Positions 21,041-32,105 of a stretch of DNA of 64,000 nt are shown here, in pieces. Each line of letters begins with the position of its first letter. The stretch's first letter is position 1. The stretch is from Favolaschia claudopus (taxonomy: Eukaryota > Basidiomycota > Agaricomycetes > Agaricales > Mycenaceae), in NCBI GenBank assembly GCA_037176885.1, contig JAWWNJ010000045.1, positions 62,001 through 126,000 on the forward strand. The letters run 5' to 3'. A model generated the notes under the pieces. That model worked only from the letters and a program-made list of their open reading frames with translations. It ran no database searches and was not told the DNA's origin. Made by a program: the position numbers and the translations under genes.

Positions 21041-22956
21041 CCAGAATATTGATGCACACGTATGGACTATTGTAGCGTATCTCTTCGTTTTGTTAGTTGC
21101 TTTGCGCGTTGCTATGGTACTGCTTTGCTAGATGGTAGATTGTAGTCCTTGGTGAAATCTGACGTTGACTCGAGTTTTCGAGGTTTTGCGGACTTGTGCA
21201 ATTTAGCGTGGCTAACAACAAAATTTGAGTTGTGAAAAAAATACTGCAAATTAATTGGACTTGTAAAGAAATCAAGCTGTACATGGAATTTTGTCTCAAA
21301 TCTGAAAAGTTATGGCCGATGGTTCAGGAGGGAACTTGTGTCGCTTGAAGAATAGAAGAATAAGACATTTATAATCAAATGTTAAAAGTAGCTAATAAGT
21401 AAGAGTCAAAGAGTCAAATGCCAACTCGAGCCTTTGCAAAAAAGAAGTTTGAATCAATAACAAAAAGAGTCAATGCGTCAAATGACAGCTACAAGGCTCT
21501 GCAAATATCACAAAGGTCTGTGTTGACAAAGTGGATCGGTGATGGCCGTTGACTGCACAGCCATCATTCCATCAGAAAGGGACTGACTGACAGTGTATTC
21601 GCAAGACTCAGTATAGAAAAAACTAGATGCCATATTGGGAATGGGGACTTAGACACAAAAACAGAGAAATAGGTTCTGTATCGCTACCTGGGAGTATGGC
21701 TGGAGTCGAGAAGAGAGGCAACAAAGGGTTCTCTGTTGGACAGATGCACAGGGGTGGCTACGTCCGGCGCAGAAAGGATTTCTAGCATGCTGACAGAAAT
21801 GTGTGCATAAAGGCTTTGATTGTGGACCTAGCCAGGGCTCGGCTGCAGCCAGTCCAAAAGACAACAATGTCCCCTGGCTAAGTCCAGGTCATTTAGTCTT
21901 TATATTACATCTAGGGCTCATTCTACGTTGCACGACTTGGCTGAGTCCAGCCAGTCCTGTTACCTCACGTTTTACGCGCGTGGAACGTCCATCGTTGTGC
22001 CTCGATTTCCGTGTTGGCTGTCAAAAGTGGACGTCGCTGCTGTGTTGAGTCAGGTTGCAGGAATAGAAGTAGACGTGCTGAAGGTGTGGGTGGCGGAGAG
22101 TATCTTGTTCGGTCAAATTCCCACTCAAGAAATGACGCTCGTTATTTTGCTGAACTTGCCTTGGGAGCAGGCACGTTCACTCGCATCTCTAGGGTTTCCG
22201 TACGATGGTATCACATACAAGGTTCACTGTAACCGCCCAGCTTGATTTGTACATTTGCTTTCGGTATTGACGCGCGCTGTATTCTTCGATTTAGGTATTC
22301 TTCGTATTGCTTGCTTGCTACCTATCCAATGTGTTTGTAAATTGAGTCTCTAAATCGATTGTTTTTAGTGCTGTTGACAAGTTAACTGAGCGACCCAACG
22401 ACAGAACCCGTCCCTCGCTTTCGCCATGTATTCTTTGTTTTGCCTTGTTTGGATTGCTTGCCCTTCTCGTAATTTCCTCTTTGCTCGTTTTATTGGCTTG
22501 CTTTATCTCAGTATCTTCTTTCTAAGTCTTGTGTATTCCCTTTCCTATGTCTGTAGCGCCCTTTCCTGTCTTGTCTGGTTTCGATGTTTATTGGCTATCT
22601 ATGACCGACTTGGAGTACGTGGATTAACCTCTCTGTGTCTCTGTCTCTTCAAGTTGACAGAACTATAGGCGTCGATCTTTTGTTCAAGGCATGCGAGAGT
22701 AAGGTTCTTCTTGGTTGGTTGTCAACCCGGATTAATCACATTTTTCTTTGGCGTGTAAATAGGTCTTTGCGTTTGGAAATACAAAATGCGTTCCTGGACG
22801 TCGCTAAGTCCGTCGTCGACGGTGTGCGTCAAGTCTTGAGCGAATCTGAATTCAATATCCTTCCTCTGGTACCCGCTGTGTTTGTGAGGCGTTATTTTGC
22901 TGATCTTTTTTGTTGTTTTTGACGCAATTCGTCCTTAGCATCCTGCTGTTGCTCCT
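21041..22956. other. 1.9-kb spacer, mostly empty
   Basis: 21.04-21.64 kb is AT-rich without frames. One coherent short plus frame (21928-22245) is listed separately. 22.4-22.95 kb is upstream of the F-box-like gene at 22957 and T-rich; I could not define upstream exons there. Confidence 0.4.
21928..22245 (+). CDS. short hypothetical ORF (105 aa)
   Basis: An ATG-initiated plus frame whose composition looks protein-like (AAVLSQVAGIEVDVLKVWVA) rather than random. No family recognised and no splice support. It may be a fragment of a larger gene, a transposon remnant or chance. Confidence 0.25.
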   Translation: MHDLAESSQSCYLTFYARGTSIVVPRFPCWLSKVDVAAVLSQVAGIEVDVLKVWVAESILFGQIPTQEMTLVILLNLPWEQARSLASLGFPYDGITYKVHCNRPA

Positions 22957-24469
22957 ATGCGTCTCCCGTCTCTTGGCAGTGTCCTCCTACGTGAGACTTT
23001 CCGCTTTCTTGCTCGATTCGATTGATTGAGCTTCCTTTTCTTCGTGCACAGATCGCCTGCCTTTGGAGATGTGGTCGCTTATCTTCGATCATCTGGTAGA
23101 GGACGTCTTTCCCGGTTCAGCGAGTTTCGCTCGTGCGCGTCACCGTCTTTGCGTGTCCTGTTCTGCCCTCAGACAGGCTGCTTTCGCTTATCCGGCTTTT
23201 TGGAAGACCTTACGAATTGATCTGCAAACTTGTCATCTCTCTGTAACCTCGTTTATCAGCCACAACGGCAATCGCCCCATGAGCGTCGTCATTGTGGATG
23301 GGACAGCGCCATCTTTGGATAACGAACCTATCGATCTTAGTCCCGGCATCCACTCAAATCGTTTTCTGGCAGCTTTACGAGTGGCTATGTCTTCTTCCTC
23401 CCTATGGTCCGCCCTTCGCATTGTATCGCCTCACCCCTCCACCGTCTCTTACGTTCTCGGCCTGCTTCGTGAGCAGCCGTCAGTGACCCTCAATCGAATG
23501 CATGTTGTATGCCTTCCGTTGCCGGACGACGTACGCTGCTCGGTGATCGAGCATCCTTTCGTCGCTCCCGCATTGGACGTGCTCCATTTCGAAGGCTTTG
23601 CTGTCTTCAATTTTAGCTACGCAGCGTGCGTTAATTTGCGCGTCCTTCGTTTGGTCGACCTACCAGTTCATGCATGGCCTTCTGCGTCGCGCCTATTTGC
23701 CTTCTTTCGAGGTGCATCTCGTTTGGAGGAGTTAGAGTTTCGCTGTGTGGGCGTTTCTCGCTCCCACGCGTTGCTTTTCCCGGACGACGAAAAGCCTATA
23801 ACTCTGCCGTCTCTGCGGAAGGTTCGATTCAATTTTGACGACAGATACCCCGACGCGACTTCTCTTAACGTGGACCTCGTTCGTCGTTTGTCTTTCCCTT
23901 CTTTGCACGACATCCACCTCTACTTCCACGGTGATCGCGATTTGCAGCACTACATAGACTCCGATCTCGCGTTGAACGCGCCCGTCGTCGCCTTGTCTGG
24001 CTATCTCAGGCGACACGACCTCATTCGCTGCCTCTATTCTACGATGGATCGGGCCATTTCTCTCAATCTTTTTGATATGGGAGGTCGTCCGTCTCTCGCT
24101 GCGCTGGGATTCCCTCCCCTTCGTCCTCCTGGTAGCACTCCTCTTGCTATGCCCCGGTTAGTTTCTCTGCGTGTGCAGGCCGGTAGTTGGGCGGAGCTTT
24201 ACGTTGGTTTGTTGGATCGTTCCAGTGTAGGATGCCCGATCAAACATCTCGAGGTGCTTCAGATTCTGCCAGACGATGTGCCTCTTGGGTCCAATCGGTA
24301 CTGTCAGCCTCATGTGCATCCCAATGCGCTGTATGCGGTGCATTCTTTGTCGGAGGTGGTGGATCATATAATATGGCCTGCTCGTCATGCTTGCAACATG
24401 TATACTGATATACAGGACGTGCATTTTGTTTGTTCTCGGTGCGACGACTCTCGTTTTGTATGCTTTTGA
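22957..24469 (+). CDS. F-box/LRR-like protein, two exons
   Basis: Exons 22957-22990 and 23052-24469 give 483 aa. The open frame in exon 2 has no ATG before the F-box, and a short ATG exon of 11 codons with a phase-1 GTGAGA donor joins cleanly to give HRLPLEMWSLIFDHLVED, a good F-box start. A Cys-Ser-Ala-Leu-Arg-x-x-Ala block follows, then LRR-like strands (LRVLRLVDLP, LEELEFRCVG, HLEVLQIL). Same small-first-exon arrangement as the 4480 and 25381 genes. Likely SCF adaptor. Confidence 0.75.
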
Positions 24470-25380
24470 ATATCACATCTTACATGTAGATTATTATACT
24501 ACCAAATCTACTATGTTTTCAACGTCTGCCGTGTTTATCTGGAGGCCAGGTAACGCTTTCACAGCGACTGTTAGTATTCCGATGTTGCCTAATCTTTTTC
24601 CTGTGTCCAGTGGCGAGCGTCTTATCTTAAGAGTGTATCCCGCCCTGGGAGCGTGCGTCATCTGCAATTTTTTGTAAGCTGCATCCAGTAAAGGTTATAT
24701 CGCCTCACCTCTATGTGTGTGTTATATCTGTCTAGGTTTTCTTTTTGTCTCATAAAGCACCTCTCTATAATTTTGGCGTCTATTGATTCGGGGTTGCTGA
24801 ACTTTGGGACTCCGATTTCAATTTCTCGTCTATATAGTCCTTCAAACTGTTGAAACGCGCGTGAGTTGACCTGCTATTGAGGTGCGGTGTGTGTTTTACT
24901 CGCCTCCCCTATGATCAAGCCGAATGCCAGTGCTGGCGGACACGGTGTGTCCGCAACCTTGCACACGAAGTCGTCCACGTCCGTCCACCAACACGCAACG
25001 TCTACACTTGTTTCTATCAGAAATTTGCAGAGAGCTCGAGTCCTCGCGGTATTCAGGTATACGTTGGCCATGGTCCTGGTCTGGAGGTGCGGTGCAAGTC
25101 GTGTGCTATAAAACCAATATAACCCCGAACGGCAAGTGGTAGGTCTCCCGCCCGATCTCGATCTTGATGTTGATTCCGGAAGCCGGTATCTCATTTATAA
25201 AGCATATGCGTTTTTCTCTTTCAGTCTTGCCGTTCCCCTCTTTTTTACCTTATGGCGTTTTTACCAGAACCTACCCGGGTTTCGTGGAATCCAGTTGGTC
25301 GCGACGTAGTTGCTTTGCCTTTGGCGGAATGGTTTCCTGACTGCGATCCGCCGTCTACCACCGCGTACGTTCGGTTCGTT
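24470..25380. other. 911-bp intergenic region
   Basis: Between two same-strand F-box-like genes. Overlapping short frames on both strands at 24874-25194 look protein-like, but neither has start, splice or family support. A TTTATAAAG motif at about 25194 may be a TATA element for the next gene. Confidence 0.4.
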
Positions 25381-26776
25381 ATGTCTACTCGTCCGCAAAA
25401 TTCTTGTGAGCGTTGTCGTTCTTGAATCGTTATTTACCTCTGACGACTACATCGATCTAGCTGTGCATTTTAATTCTATGCCTCTTGAAATCATCCGCCG
25501 CATTTTCCTCATGGTCCCCGACTGGTTCATCCTATTCGGTTTTCGTTGGCATCGGGCGATTTGTCTTCTGCAATCCGTCTGCAAACCGTGGGCTCTGCTC
25601 ATCAACACAAACCCCATATTTTTCTCCATGTTTTACATCACTCCAACGACGTCCCTGAATCTCATCGAGTCTTATATTGCCAAATCTCGATCTTCCTCGA
25701 CCTGCATCCTTTTGGATTACATGGTTACTGGCACGCGAAACGCCCCTTCGTCTAGCGCCCGACTTATAGACAGCCTTAATGTCTTCATGCCTCATTTATT
25801 CGATGCGTTCGCTCGGTGCACCCATTTCTACCTCAGAAGCGAAATGGTCCCCGTTAGCCGCGCTGTCATGGGCTTACTCTCGGTCGTTCCCGCTCCGAAT
25901 CTTGTTTACATGCAGAACATGATACACGGTCCCATGCCTTATATCGACGACACTGTTTCTCCTCCCCTTCCCGCTCACCCTGCCATGTTCCAAGGCGTTT
26001 TCCCTCGGTTAACCCGCCTGCAAATGGTCCAATATATGCATGTTAGATGTCCACCGCTCTACCTTAATCTCACCTCCCTCGTCGTGGACAATATAGGGGG
26101 TCGGTTGGGTCCCACCTTGCGGGAATTTCTTGACGTCTTGGAGGGGGCTTCTAGTCTTCTTCATCTGCGCGTCGAAAACGTACAATGCGCGGAGTGCACC
26201 TCCCAGAACGCGAGGATGGTCGTTCTGCCTGCACTCACGCACTTGCATTGGACTGCCATGCACGGGACGTCGGGCGACTTCCTCCTTCGGTGGATATCTG
26301 CGCCGGTGCTGCATACCTTGTTCTTATGCGTCCTGGGCGCTCTTCAAAACTTTTGTGCCCATCTTCCGACTTTTGCGCATACCGTCAAGAATCTCTCTTT
26401 CGGTTTTGGCATTCACACCGTCACCGATCTCCTCGATTTCGTCAGCGCGTTTCCCTCTGTTGAGCGCGTGGATCTCAGGCGGAATTCGTTGCTTCTTTGT
26501 ATGTCTCTTCGTTCGGTGGCGGATCGTTGGCCCGGTCGTTGGCCTCATTTGAAGGAGGCCTGGATCAGCGAGATCCTGTCTGATGAGGTTGTACGTGGGC
26601 TCCTCGCAGGCATGACGGGATGTGCAGAAACGGAGGCTTCGGTATTATCTCCTACCCAGACAGTGTTTTTCGAAGATTCCCCCTTCCCCCCTGTTTGTTC
26701 TCGTCGACTTACTATCAATGAAGGCGACCTGGTTGACCAACACTTTGACGGGCCTGATATTCGCTTGTTATTCTGA
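25381..26776 (+). CDS. F-box/LRR-like protein, two exons
   Basis: Exons 25381-25405 and 25461-26776 give 446 aa. The start at 25381 is chosen because it is an ATG whose eight-codon exon ends in a phase-1 GTGAGC donor that splices in frame just before the F-box (MPLEIIRRIFLMVP). The unspliced frame upstream lacks an ATG. Cys-Lys-Pro-Trp follows, then LRR-like strands (LTSLVVDNIGG, LLHLRVENVQC, HTLFLCVLGAL). Tandem with the 22957 gene on the same strand, but diverged. Confidence 0.73.
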
Positions 26777-27070
26777 TACCAGCAGTTTGTACGTTCTGCT
26801 TGATATTTACTTTTTGTTCTTGTCGAATATTGCTACGACGTAGATCTTCTGGTTCTATGCATACTATTCTCGTCGTATACGTGCTACCTATCGCTATATC
26901 TGACTGTTGCTTTTTTCGAATGGTTACTTTGCCAGTCCTTCGAGTATTTTACGTTCTGTCGAAACAAATTTTTTCTGCCTCTTGTATGTTCTCAGTTCGT
27001 GTGCGTGATAGCGAGTTGGCGATATTTATTACTTGGCGTAAATACATTGTTTCGTTCGCAACGCGATATA

Positions 27071-28160
27071 TTAAGAGCGTGGAATTCGGTATCGGTAGGT
27101 GGAGGACATAGTTATGTCGTCTAGTACAATCCGCATTTGTCGGGGAAATCTGAGTGGCGTGTATTCTCCCCTCTGCGCGTCGTTAGCGTTAGAACTTGCT
27201 TCGGACTGGTAATGCTCACCTGAGCCTCGAAGATCGGGACGGAGAACACGACGAGACCGGTAAACAAGCCTTCTCCTCGACACGGTCGCCCACCCAGGCT
27301 CCATATGATGGAATGAACACCGTCGTAAATTGTTGGTGTCGGTGCCTGTGTAAGGGTGGACTCGAAGGGAACGAAGAGCGTCCCGCTGTCATGCATGCTG
27401 CGTAGGGTGCTGGGGCAGCTCTTGGACGTTCCGCATACGTGGTCGCGAAAGTCCGAGTGGTCGCAAAGCTGATTGTTGTGTGTAAAGCCTCTGTTGCGAA
27501 TTTTGGCGTTTATGCGTCTGAACTGTGAACCGTCCAGGGACGTGTCAAAAGCTGACGGGTTCGTGGTAGAGAGTTTGTTGAGGGTGAGTTCGGGATAGGC
27601 GCAGAACAACCCATATCCAGACACGAAGTTCATGTCTAAAGTCGAATAGAAGTTGAAAATAATTGTGGCAGCGTTGTCGTCTGCTACAACTATCAGATAG
27701 ATTGTGTGCTCGTCCTTGTGAAACCTGCGGACACGTACGAAGCCTGCGTAGCCCGGGTATTGGCCTACCGGTTCGCTGGACTCTGCGAAAGTCAGGTCAT
27801 TTTCGATGAAGAATGCCATGGGTTCTTCCTGTTTGAGGGGGGTGCACAAGTCGACCCCAGTTCGACGAGAGGCGGTTTTAAAAAACACTGGGTGCAGCGT
27901 CGATCCAGTAATTATGGTCTTGTATCGTCTGAGTGCTGGCCCGAGAAGATCCCAGTTGATTCCCTCTTCTTCGACGGCGTCTCGAACGCGCCATTCCACC
28001 TCGGCTTGGCGAGGAGGACGATATCGATATTCAGACTCTGTGTTGCTCGCGTCAGTTTATCTGATGTCGTGGCCTTTGGTGTCTCTTGCTCACCGTCGTC
28101 TGATGCCAGTACGTCGGAGTCAGTATACTCCGTTGAGTCAACCGTCTCGGTGTCGGACAT
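27071..28160 (-). CDS. hypothetical protein, three exons
   Basis: Exons 28160-28094, 28037-27220, 27172-27071; 328 aa. The N-terminus is acidic (Ser/Asp/Glu), followed by a basic stretch. The centre alternates hydrophobic strands and Asp/Asn loops (AATIIFNFYSTLDMNF, GTLFVPFES) and contains SIIWSLGGRPC. The strand pattern and the Trp-x-Leu-Gly-Gly motif resemble a family of unknown function that I associate with mushroom genomes. That resemblance is from memory and weak. Two same-frame alternatives at the C-terminus exist; the spliced one removes a 47-bp intron ending at 27173. Confidence 0.55.
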
Positions 28161-28534
28161 GGCAGCGTTGAAGTCGATATTGATGTAGACTGTTTACAGT
28201 TTTACGCCTTGCTCTTAATATTTGCTTGTGCTCGCGATTTGCCGATTAAAGTGTCAATCTATGCTGTTGTCCCGTAAGGATAAGTACTTCACATTCTGAT
28301 CAACTGAGGAACTTGATTTATCTGAATTTTATTGTAGCTGCTAGAACTCGCGTCGATATCGACCTGGATATTGCCTGGATATTTGTTTCGCGCTTCCTGG
28401 ATTGAGATGCTCTTCGAACAGAAGCCATATCTTAGGTTGCTTAGGCCCTTCTTGGTCCCTCCCGCGCTGCCGACTTGGTTATTTGATTCGATTTGGCGGA
28501 TGAATGTTCGACGCAGGTCTGAGGTTGTTACCGC

Positions 28535-28915
28535 CTGATGTCGATCCGGCACCGGCTCCGGGTGTGTTGACCGGTTTAACCCGAGACTCCCTCGGCACGC
28601 CACGTGAGTCAATCACGATGAATATTTAGTTCAATTGGCCCGTCTCCCTGTTGATTGCACATATTCTTCGGTCGTATTAGGTACGGTACCTCAGTGTACA
28701 GGTAGGTTCTTCCACCAATTCCCTTAGTTATGATTATTTGGGCAATTTGGAAGTAAATGATGTCGTTCCGGCTCCGGCTCCGGGTGCTTTTTCCTATTTG
28801 TCTTGATACCCTCAGCACGTTGTCATTACATGATGTCGATCCGGCTCCGGCTCCGGGAGCGTTTTCCGATTTGTCTTGATACTCTTAGCACGCCACGTGT
28901 ATCATTCGGGTTAAA
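28535..28915. repeat. dispersed/tandem GC-rich repeat, three partial copies
   Basis: Copies begin near 28535, 28757 and 28830, each with GATGTCG, then TCCGGCTCCGGCTCCGGG (the first copy has one mismatch). The first and third continue with a shared tail including GCACGCCACGTG. Spacing is 222 and 73 bp, close to 3x74 and 1x74. A further short piece (GGCAATTTGGAA) occurs at 28741 and 28981. Confidence 0.7.
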
Positions 28916-29835
28916 TATGCCGCTTCGAACCGTGCATCTTCCGGTTTCTTAGTTACTTCGTTTTATGGCGTGGCTCTCCAACTTCCTTGCTTGTCGTTCC
29001 TTGGGGCAATTTGGAATTTTACTCTGATTCAAATCAAGTTGGGTGGTCTATCTCTCCCTTGTGACCTCTTAGTCCGCATGAAGACCGGTTGATATGATCC
29101 TGCCTATGCCCTTTTTTGTGCATTCTTTGTACACATGAGGCTTCGTGGTCGATCTGAGGAAGCCATGTCTTTGCTTTTAACCCGTTGTGCTTCGTATATC
29201 GGCGATACTGATTGTTTTTTGCTGTTCTCCTATGGCACAGTTGGGGGTGTCTACTATTATACATCGGCTTTGAATCAGTTGTTCTAAGCTGTCAGGCGGT
29301 ACTCTGAGTCTTGTCTATAATTTGAATTGCGAGTTGTTCTTCTGTGTCCCTACTTGTGACAATCTTCCGGTATCGTCCCTGTCACTGTTGTCGATCAGTT
29401 CTTTGATGAAGAAGGCTTCTTTGATCAATGATGCGGAGTAGTTTTCCGGACCGATTATGACATACGTCACATATCCGGTTTTGGATTTCGGGAATTCATG
29501 TTGCTCGAGTGAACTGTTTGTCACTCTGCTTGTATGTGAGTTCCTTCGTGGATTACTTGTTGTTATTATTATATATCTTTACATTTATTGCTTGTTTTTG
29601 TTGTGTCGTCCTGTGTTCTCTTTCGATAATTCAATAGATAGGCGGCTTTGTTCCACTTGGCAGGACGCGCGTTGCCTTGTTGAATGTCACTTGGAGGATA
29701 TTAGACACATGTGCTACGACTTCTTGACTCCATGCGTGAGAACTGCGATCGATTTTCAGTTCGCGTGAATAAATCTGCCTTGCTTTGGTCTGAATTCTGG
29801 ACCCCCTTGATCCTAGATGGCTTCCCGGTTTTATA

Positions 29836-29990
29836 TTGATGGGATTATCTTGATTTGGCTGTTTCCACCGTCTTTTTGCTGACTAGTCTGGCCCGCTTTC
29901 TAGATTTATCTTGATGGGATTATCTTGATTTGGCTGCGTCTACTCGTCTTTTTGCTGACTCGCATTCTATTTCGTCTGGTCCGCTTTCTC
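29836..29990. repeat. 75-bp tandem repeat, two copies
   Basis: TTGATGGGATTATCTTGATT starts at 29836 and again at 29911; both copies continue with a CGTCTTTTTGCTGACT block and a CCGCTTTCT block. The second copy is slightly longer. Confidence 0.75.
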
Positions 29991-30035
29991 AAATTAATCC
30001 TTCGTCTGATGCGCTTTCTAATATTATTCGTACAG

Positions 30036-31570
30036 TTATAGCCAGAAGTTAGTTATTACAGCGCCCTTGTACCAGCGACACACTTGGAAACTCCACCTCT
30101 CGTACATGCCGTCTAGGTCGCGTTCCATTCGTATGCTCCGTCCTCCTATAAAATTGTACGCGTACCAGTCTTCGGGTATGACGGTTTTCCGTTGGCGACT
30201 GGTGACTTCGACCGCCTTGACGAGTATAGGATACAATTCTCTGCCTGCCTGAGCGTCTAAAGCGGCGTCTACATTTCGAAGGAAACTTTTAAGATTAATA
30301 TTAGATTGATTTGATTGAGACTTACAGTCGGTAGCGGCTTGTGTCGATGAAGAGGAGCCGCGAAGACCCTTTTCCCATTTAGTCTTCCTTTCGTCTTTTG
30401 CCATGTATCGATGCAACACGTCAGCCACGCATTGTTGGAGAGAAATACCACCAGGGTTGGAGCGATAGTGCATAGGGAAAGCGATTCTGATCATCCATCC
30501 CAAGTCCACGAGTCGGTAGCTTTCGATCGCGAAGTCGTCCCAGAACATTCGGGCGTCGCTGTCCAAACTCACTCCACACTTGATTATAGTGGTGTCGACG
30601 AGGATGCGACGTAGGTGCGAGGGACAATCTACAGCTTCGATTAGGGATTAACTCATATCGTCAGCTGTTTGTTCGCACCTCGTATTTGAGTCATGTCGAG
30701 AACGAATATATCGTCTTGCGTCGCGATCTGAACTATGCATATAAATAAACCGTGAGGTCCGCGAAATTGCTACAAAATCGCATGCGTCAGTATTCGAATT
30801 GACATGAGATCTGAGTATTACCCGGTATTCGGTGTCGAAGCCTATAACATCCCCAGACCGTATGGAAGATAGCGCCTCGTTCGCTGATACGAGGTCTTCG
30901 AGCTTGGTGACGCGTAGAGCAAGTTGGTAAGGAGGAAGCTTCGCAAAATTAGTATGACTACTTCGAGCGTGATTTAGACCTACTGTAACGTTCGGTCCAT
31001 TGCCCAGCAGTACCACAGTAAACGCTGCTAGATCAAAGTGCTCCTCGTTCTGCATCGATTTCTCCCTGTTCGTCGGTGAGTATAACCTCAAATAGCTCGG
31101 ATGGGTTATCCAACGTACGTGGGCGTGCAGATGCTGCTCCTCGAGTACGTTGAAGATATATAGACGCTTGTTGGCTCTATCAAGGAAGGTGCGCTCGCAC
31201 GACTCGTGATAAACAGTTAGACTTGTCCTGATAGCAAAAGGAATCGCTCACTTCTCGAGAACAAGTGCGGCGCGTTTATATATCAGCTTCAAAATTTTGC
31301 CGTATGTGGATAACTCAGGGCCGTACTCAGCTGAGCTTCTGTCGTCAAAATTCGTGGTCTTCTGATACGCTGTGTAGACAAGTATGGTTTGTGCTTTCTA
31401 AATCCGTCGATCGATTTCAGCTGATGTATTTTCCGGTGTATGGATAAGACAGAGGTGTACTTACTTGATAACATGTCCCTGATACTGTAGGAATTAGCCA
31501 AATCGGACTTGTTCACGCCGAGGGAGCCTTCTGCCTCTGATTTTCGGCCAGATCGTCGTTCGTCATCCAT
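30036..31570 (-). CDS. WRN-type 3'-5' exonuclease domain protein
   Basis: Seven exons: 31570-31465, 31369-31252, 31202-31119, 31065-30822, 30769-30679, 30634-30326, 30268-30036; 394 aa with consistent phases (the first two junctions are least certain). The DEDD-y exonuclease motifs are present in order: Exo I D180/E182 in IGFDTEYR; Exo II in the LVDTTIIKCGV...DSDARMFWDDF segment with D241; Exo III Y318/D322, where splicing rebuilds YAALDAQAG. The strand FICIVQIATQDDIFVLD lies between, as in the Werner-type family. Residues 1-110 are Ser/Thr-rich and unassigned. No helicase domain is attached. Expected activity: 3'-5' DNA exonuclease in repair or end processing, nuclear. Divergent from the dioxygenase at 32106. 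Confidence 0.8.
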
Positions 31571-32105
31571 TTCTTCGTTGTAGACAACAGAATAGTGGAG
31601 TCAAGCCGCCCGTGTCGCGTTCAGTGTAACACATACTGACGACAAGCAGATACTACTAGACGACTGGCACGTAGTTCAAGAGATCAAGGTGTTGGTAAGA
31701 GTGGTCCAGATTCGATAAGTCGGGTCGTTCGTCCTCTGCGTGCTCATTGTAATCAACGAGGCTGGAGAGTCAAGCCGCGGCTGTCGCGTTCAGTGTAACA
31801 CGTATTGACGACAAGCGGATACTACTAGACGAGTAGATCGAGGAGATGGTGACGAAAGTATTCAAGTCCACTTGAGTCTTGCCGACGCTTTCAAAACTAA
31901 TTTACGATATATGTTTGGCCTTATTTGTCGACATCTTCCCGATGCAATCCATATTCGATCTCGACCGTAATTCACTTGGGTGTCGAAAACATATGGCCTT
32001 GGATTTCATGGGGGTCTTATAAATGTGCGGCCACGCAAATATCATTCTTTGCTTGGTCACGTTCGTTCCCCGTCTCCTTGTCTCTTTCCCTCGGGCCTCC
32101 TCACA
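31571..32105. promoter_or_regulatory. divergent promoter region with a duplicated ~68-bp block
   Basis: 535 bp between the exonuclease gene (minus) and the dioxygenase gene (plus). A block of about 68 bp occurs at 31598-31665 and again at 31767-31834 (period 169 bp), nearly identical (GAGTCAAGCCGC...TACTACTAGACGA). A TATA-like TTATAAAT lies near 32016, about 90 bp upstream of ATG 32106. The duplicated block could be a regulatory cassette or a small repeat. Confidence 0.55.

Larger units (their letters stand above)
28161..30035. other. 1.9-kb repeat-rich spacer
   Basis: No credible gene. Holds three related GC-rich repeat copies around 28.53-28.91 kb and a 75-bp tandem repeat around 29.84-29.99 kb (both listed). 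The remainder is T-rich with short open frames on both strands that I judge to be chance. Confidence 0.5.

Noticed and set aside
22426..22668. Hydrophobic 80-aa plus ORF
   Set aside because: Translation of a T-rich upstream region; overlaps no recognised domain.
24874..25194. Two overlapping short ORFs on opposite strands
   Set aside because: Both look moderately protein-like, but no start, splice or family evidence separates them.
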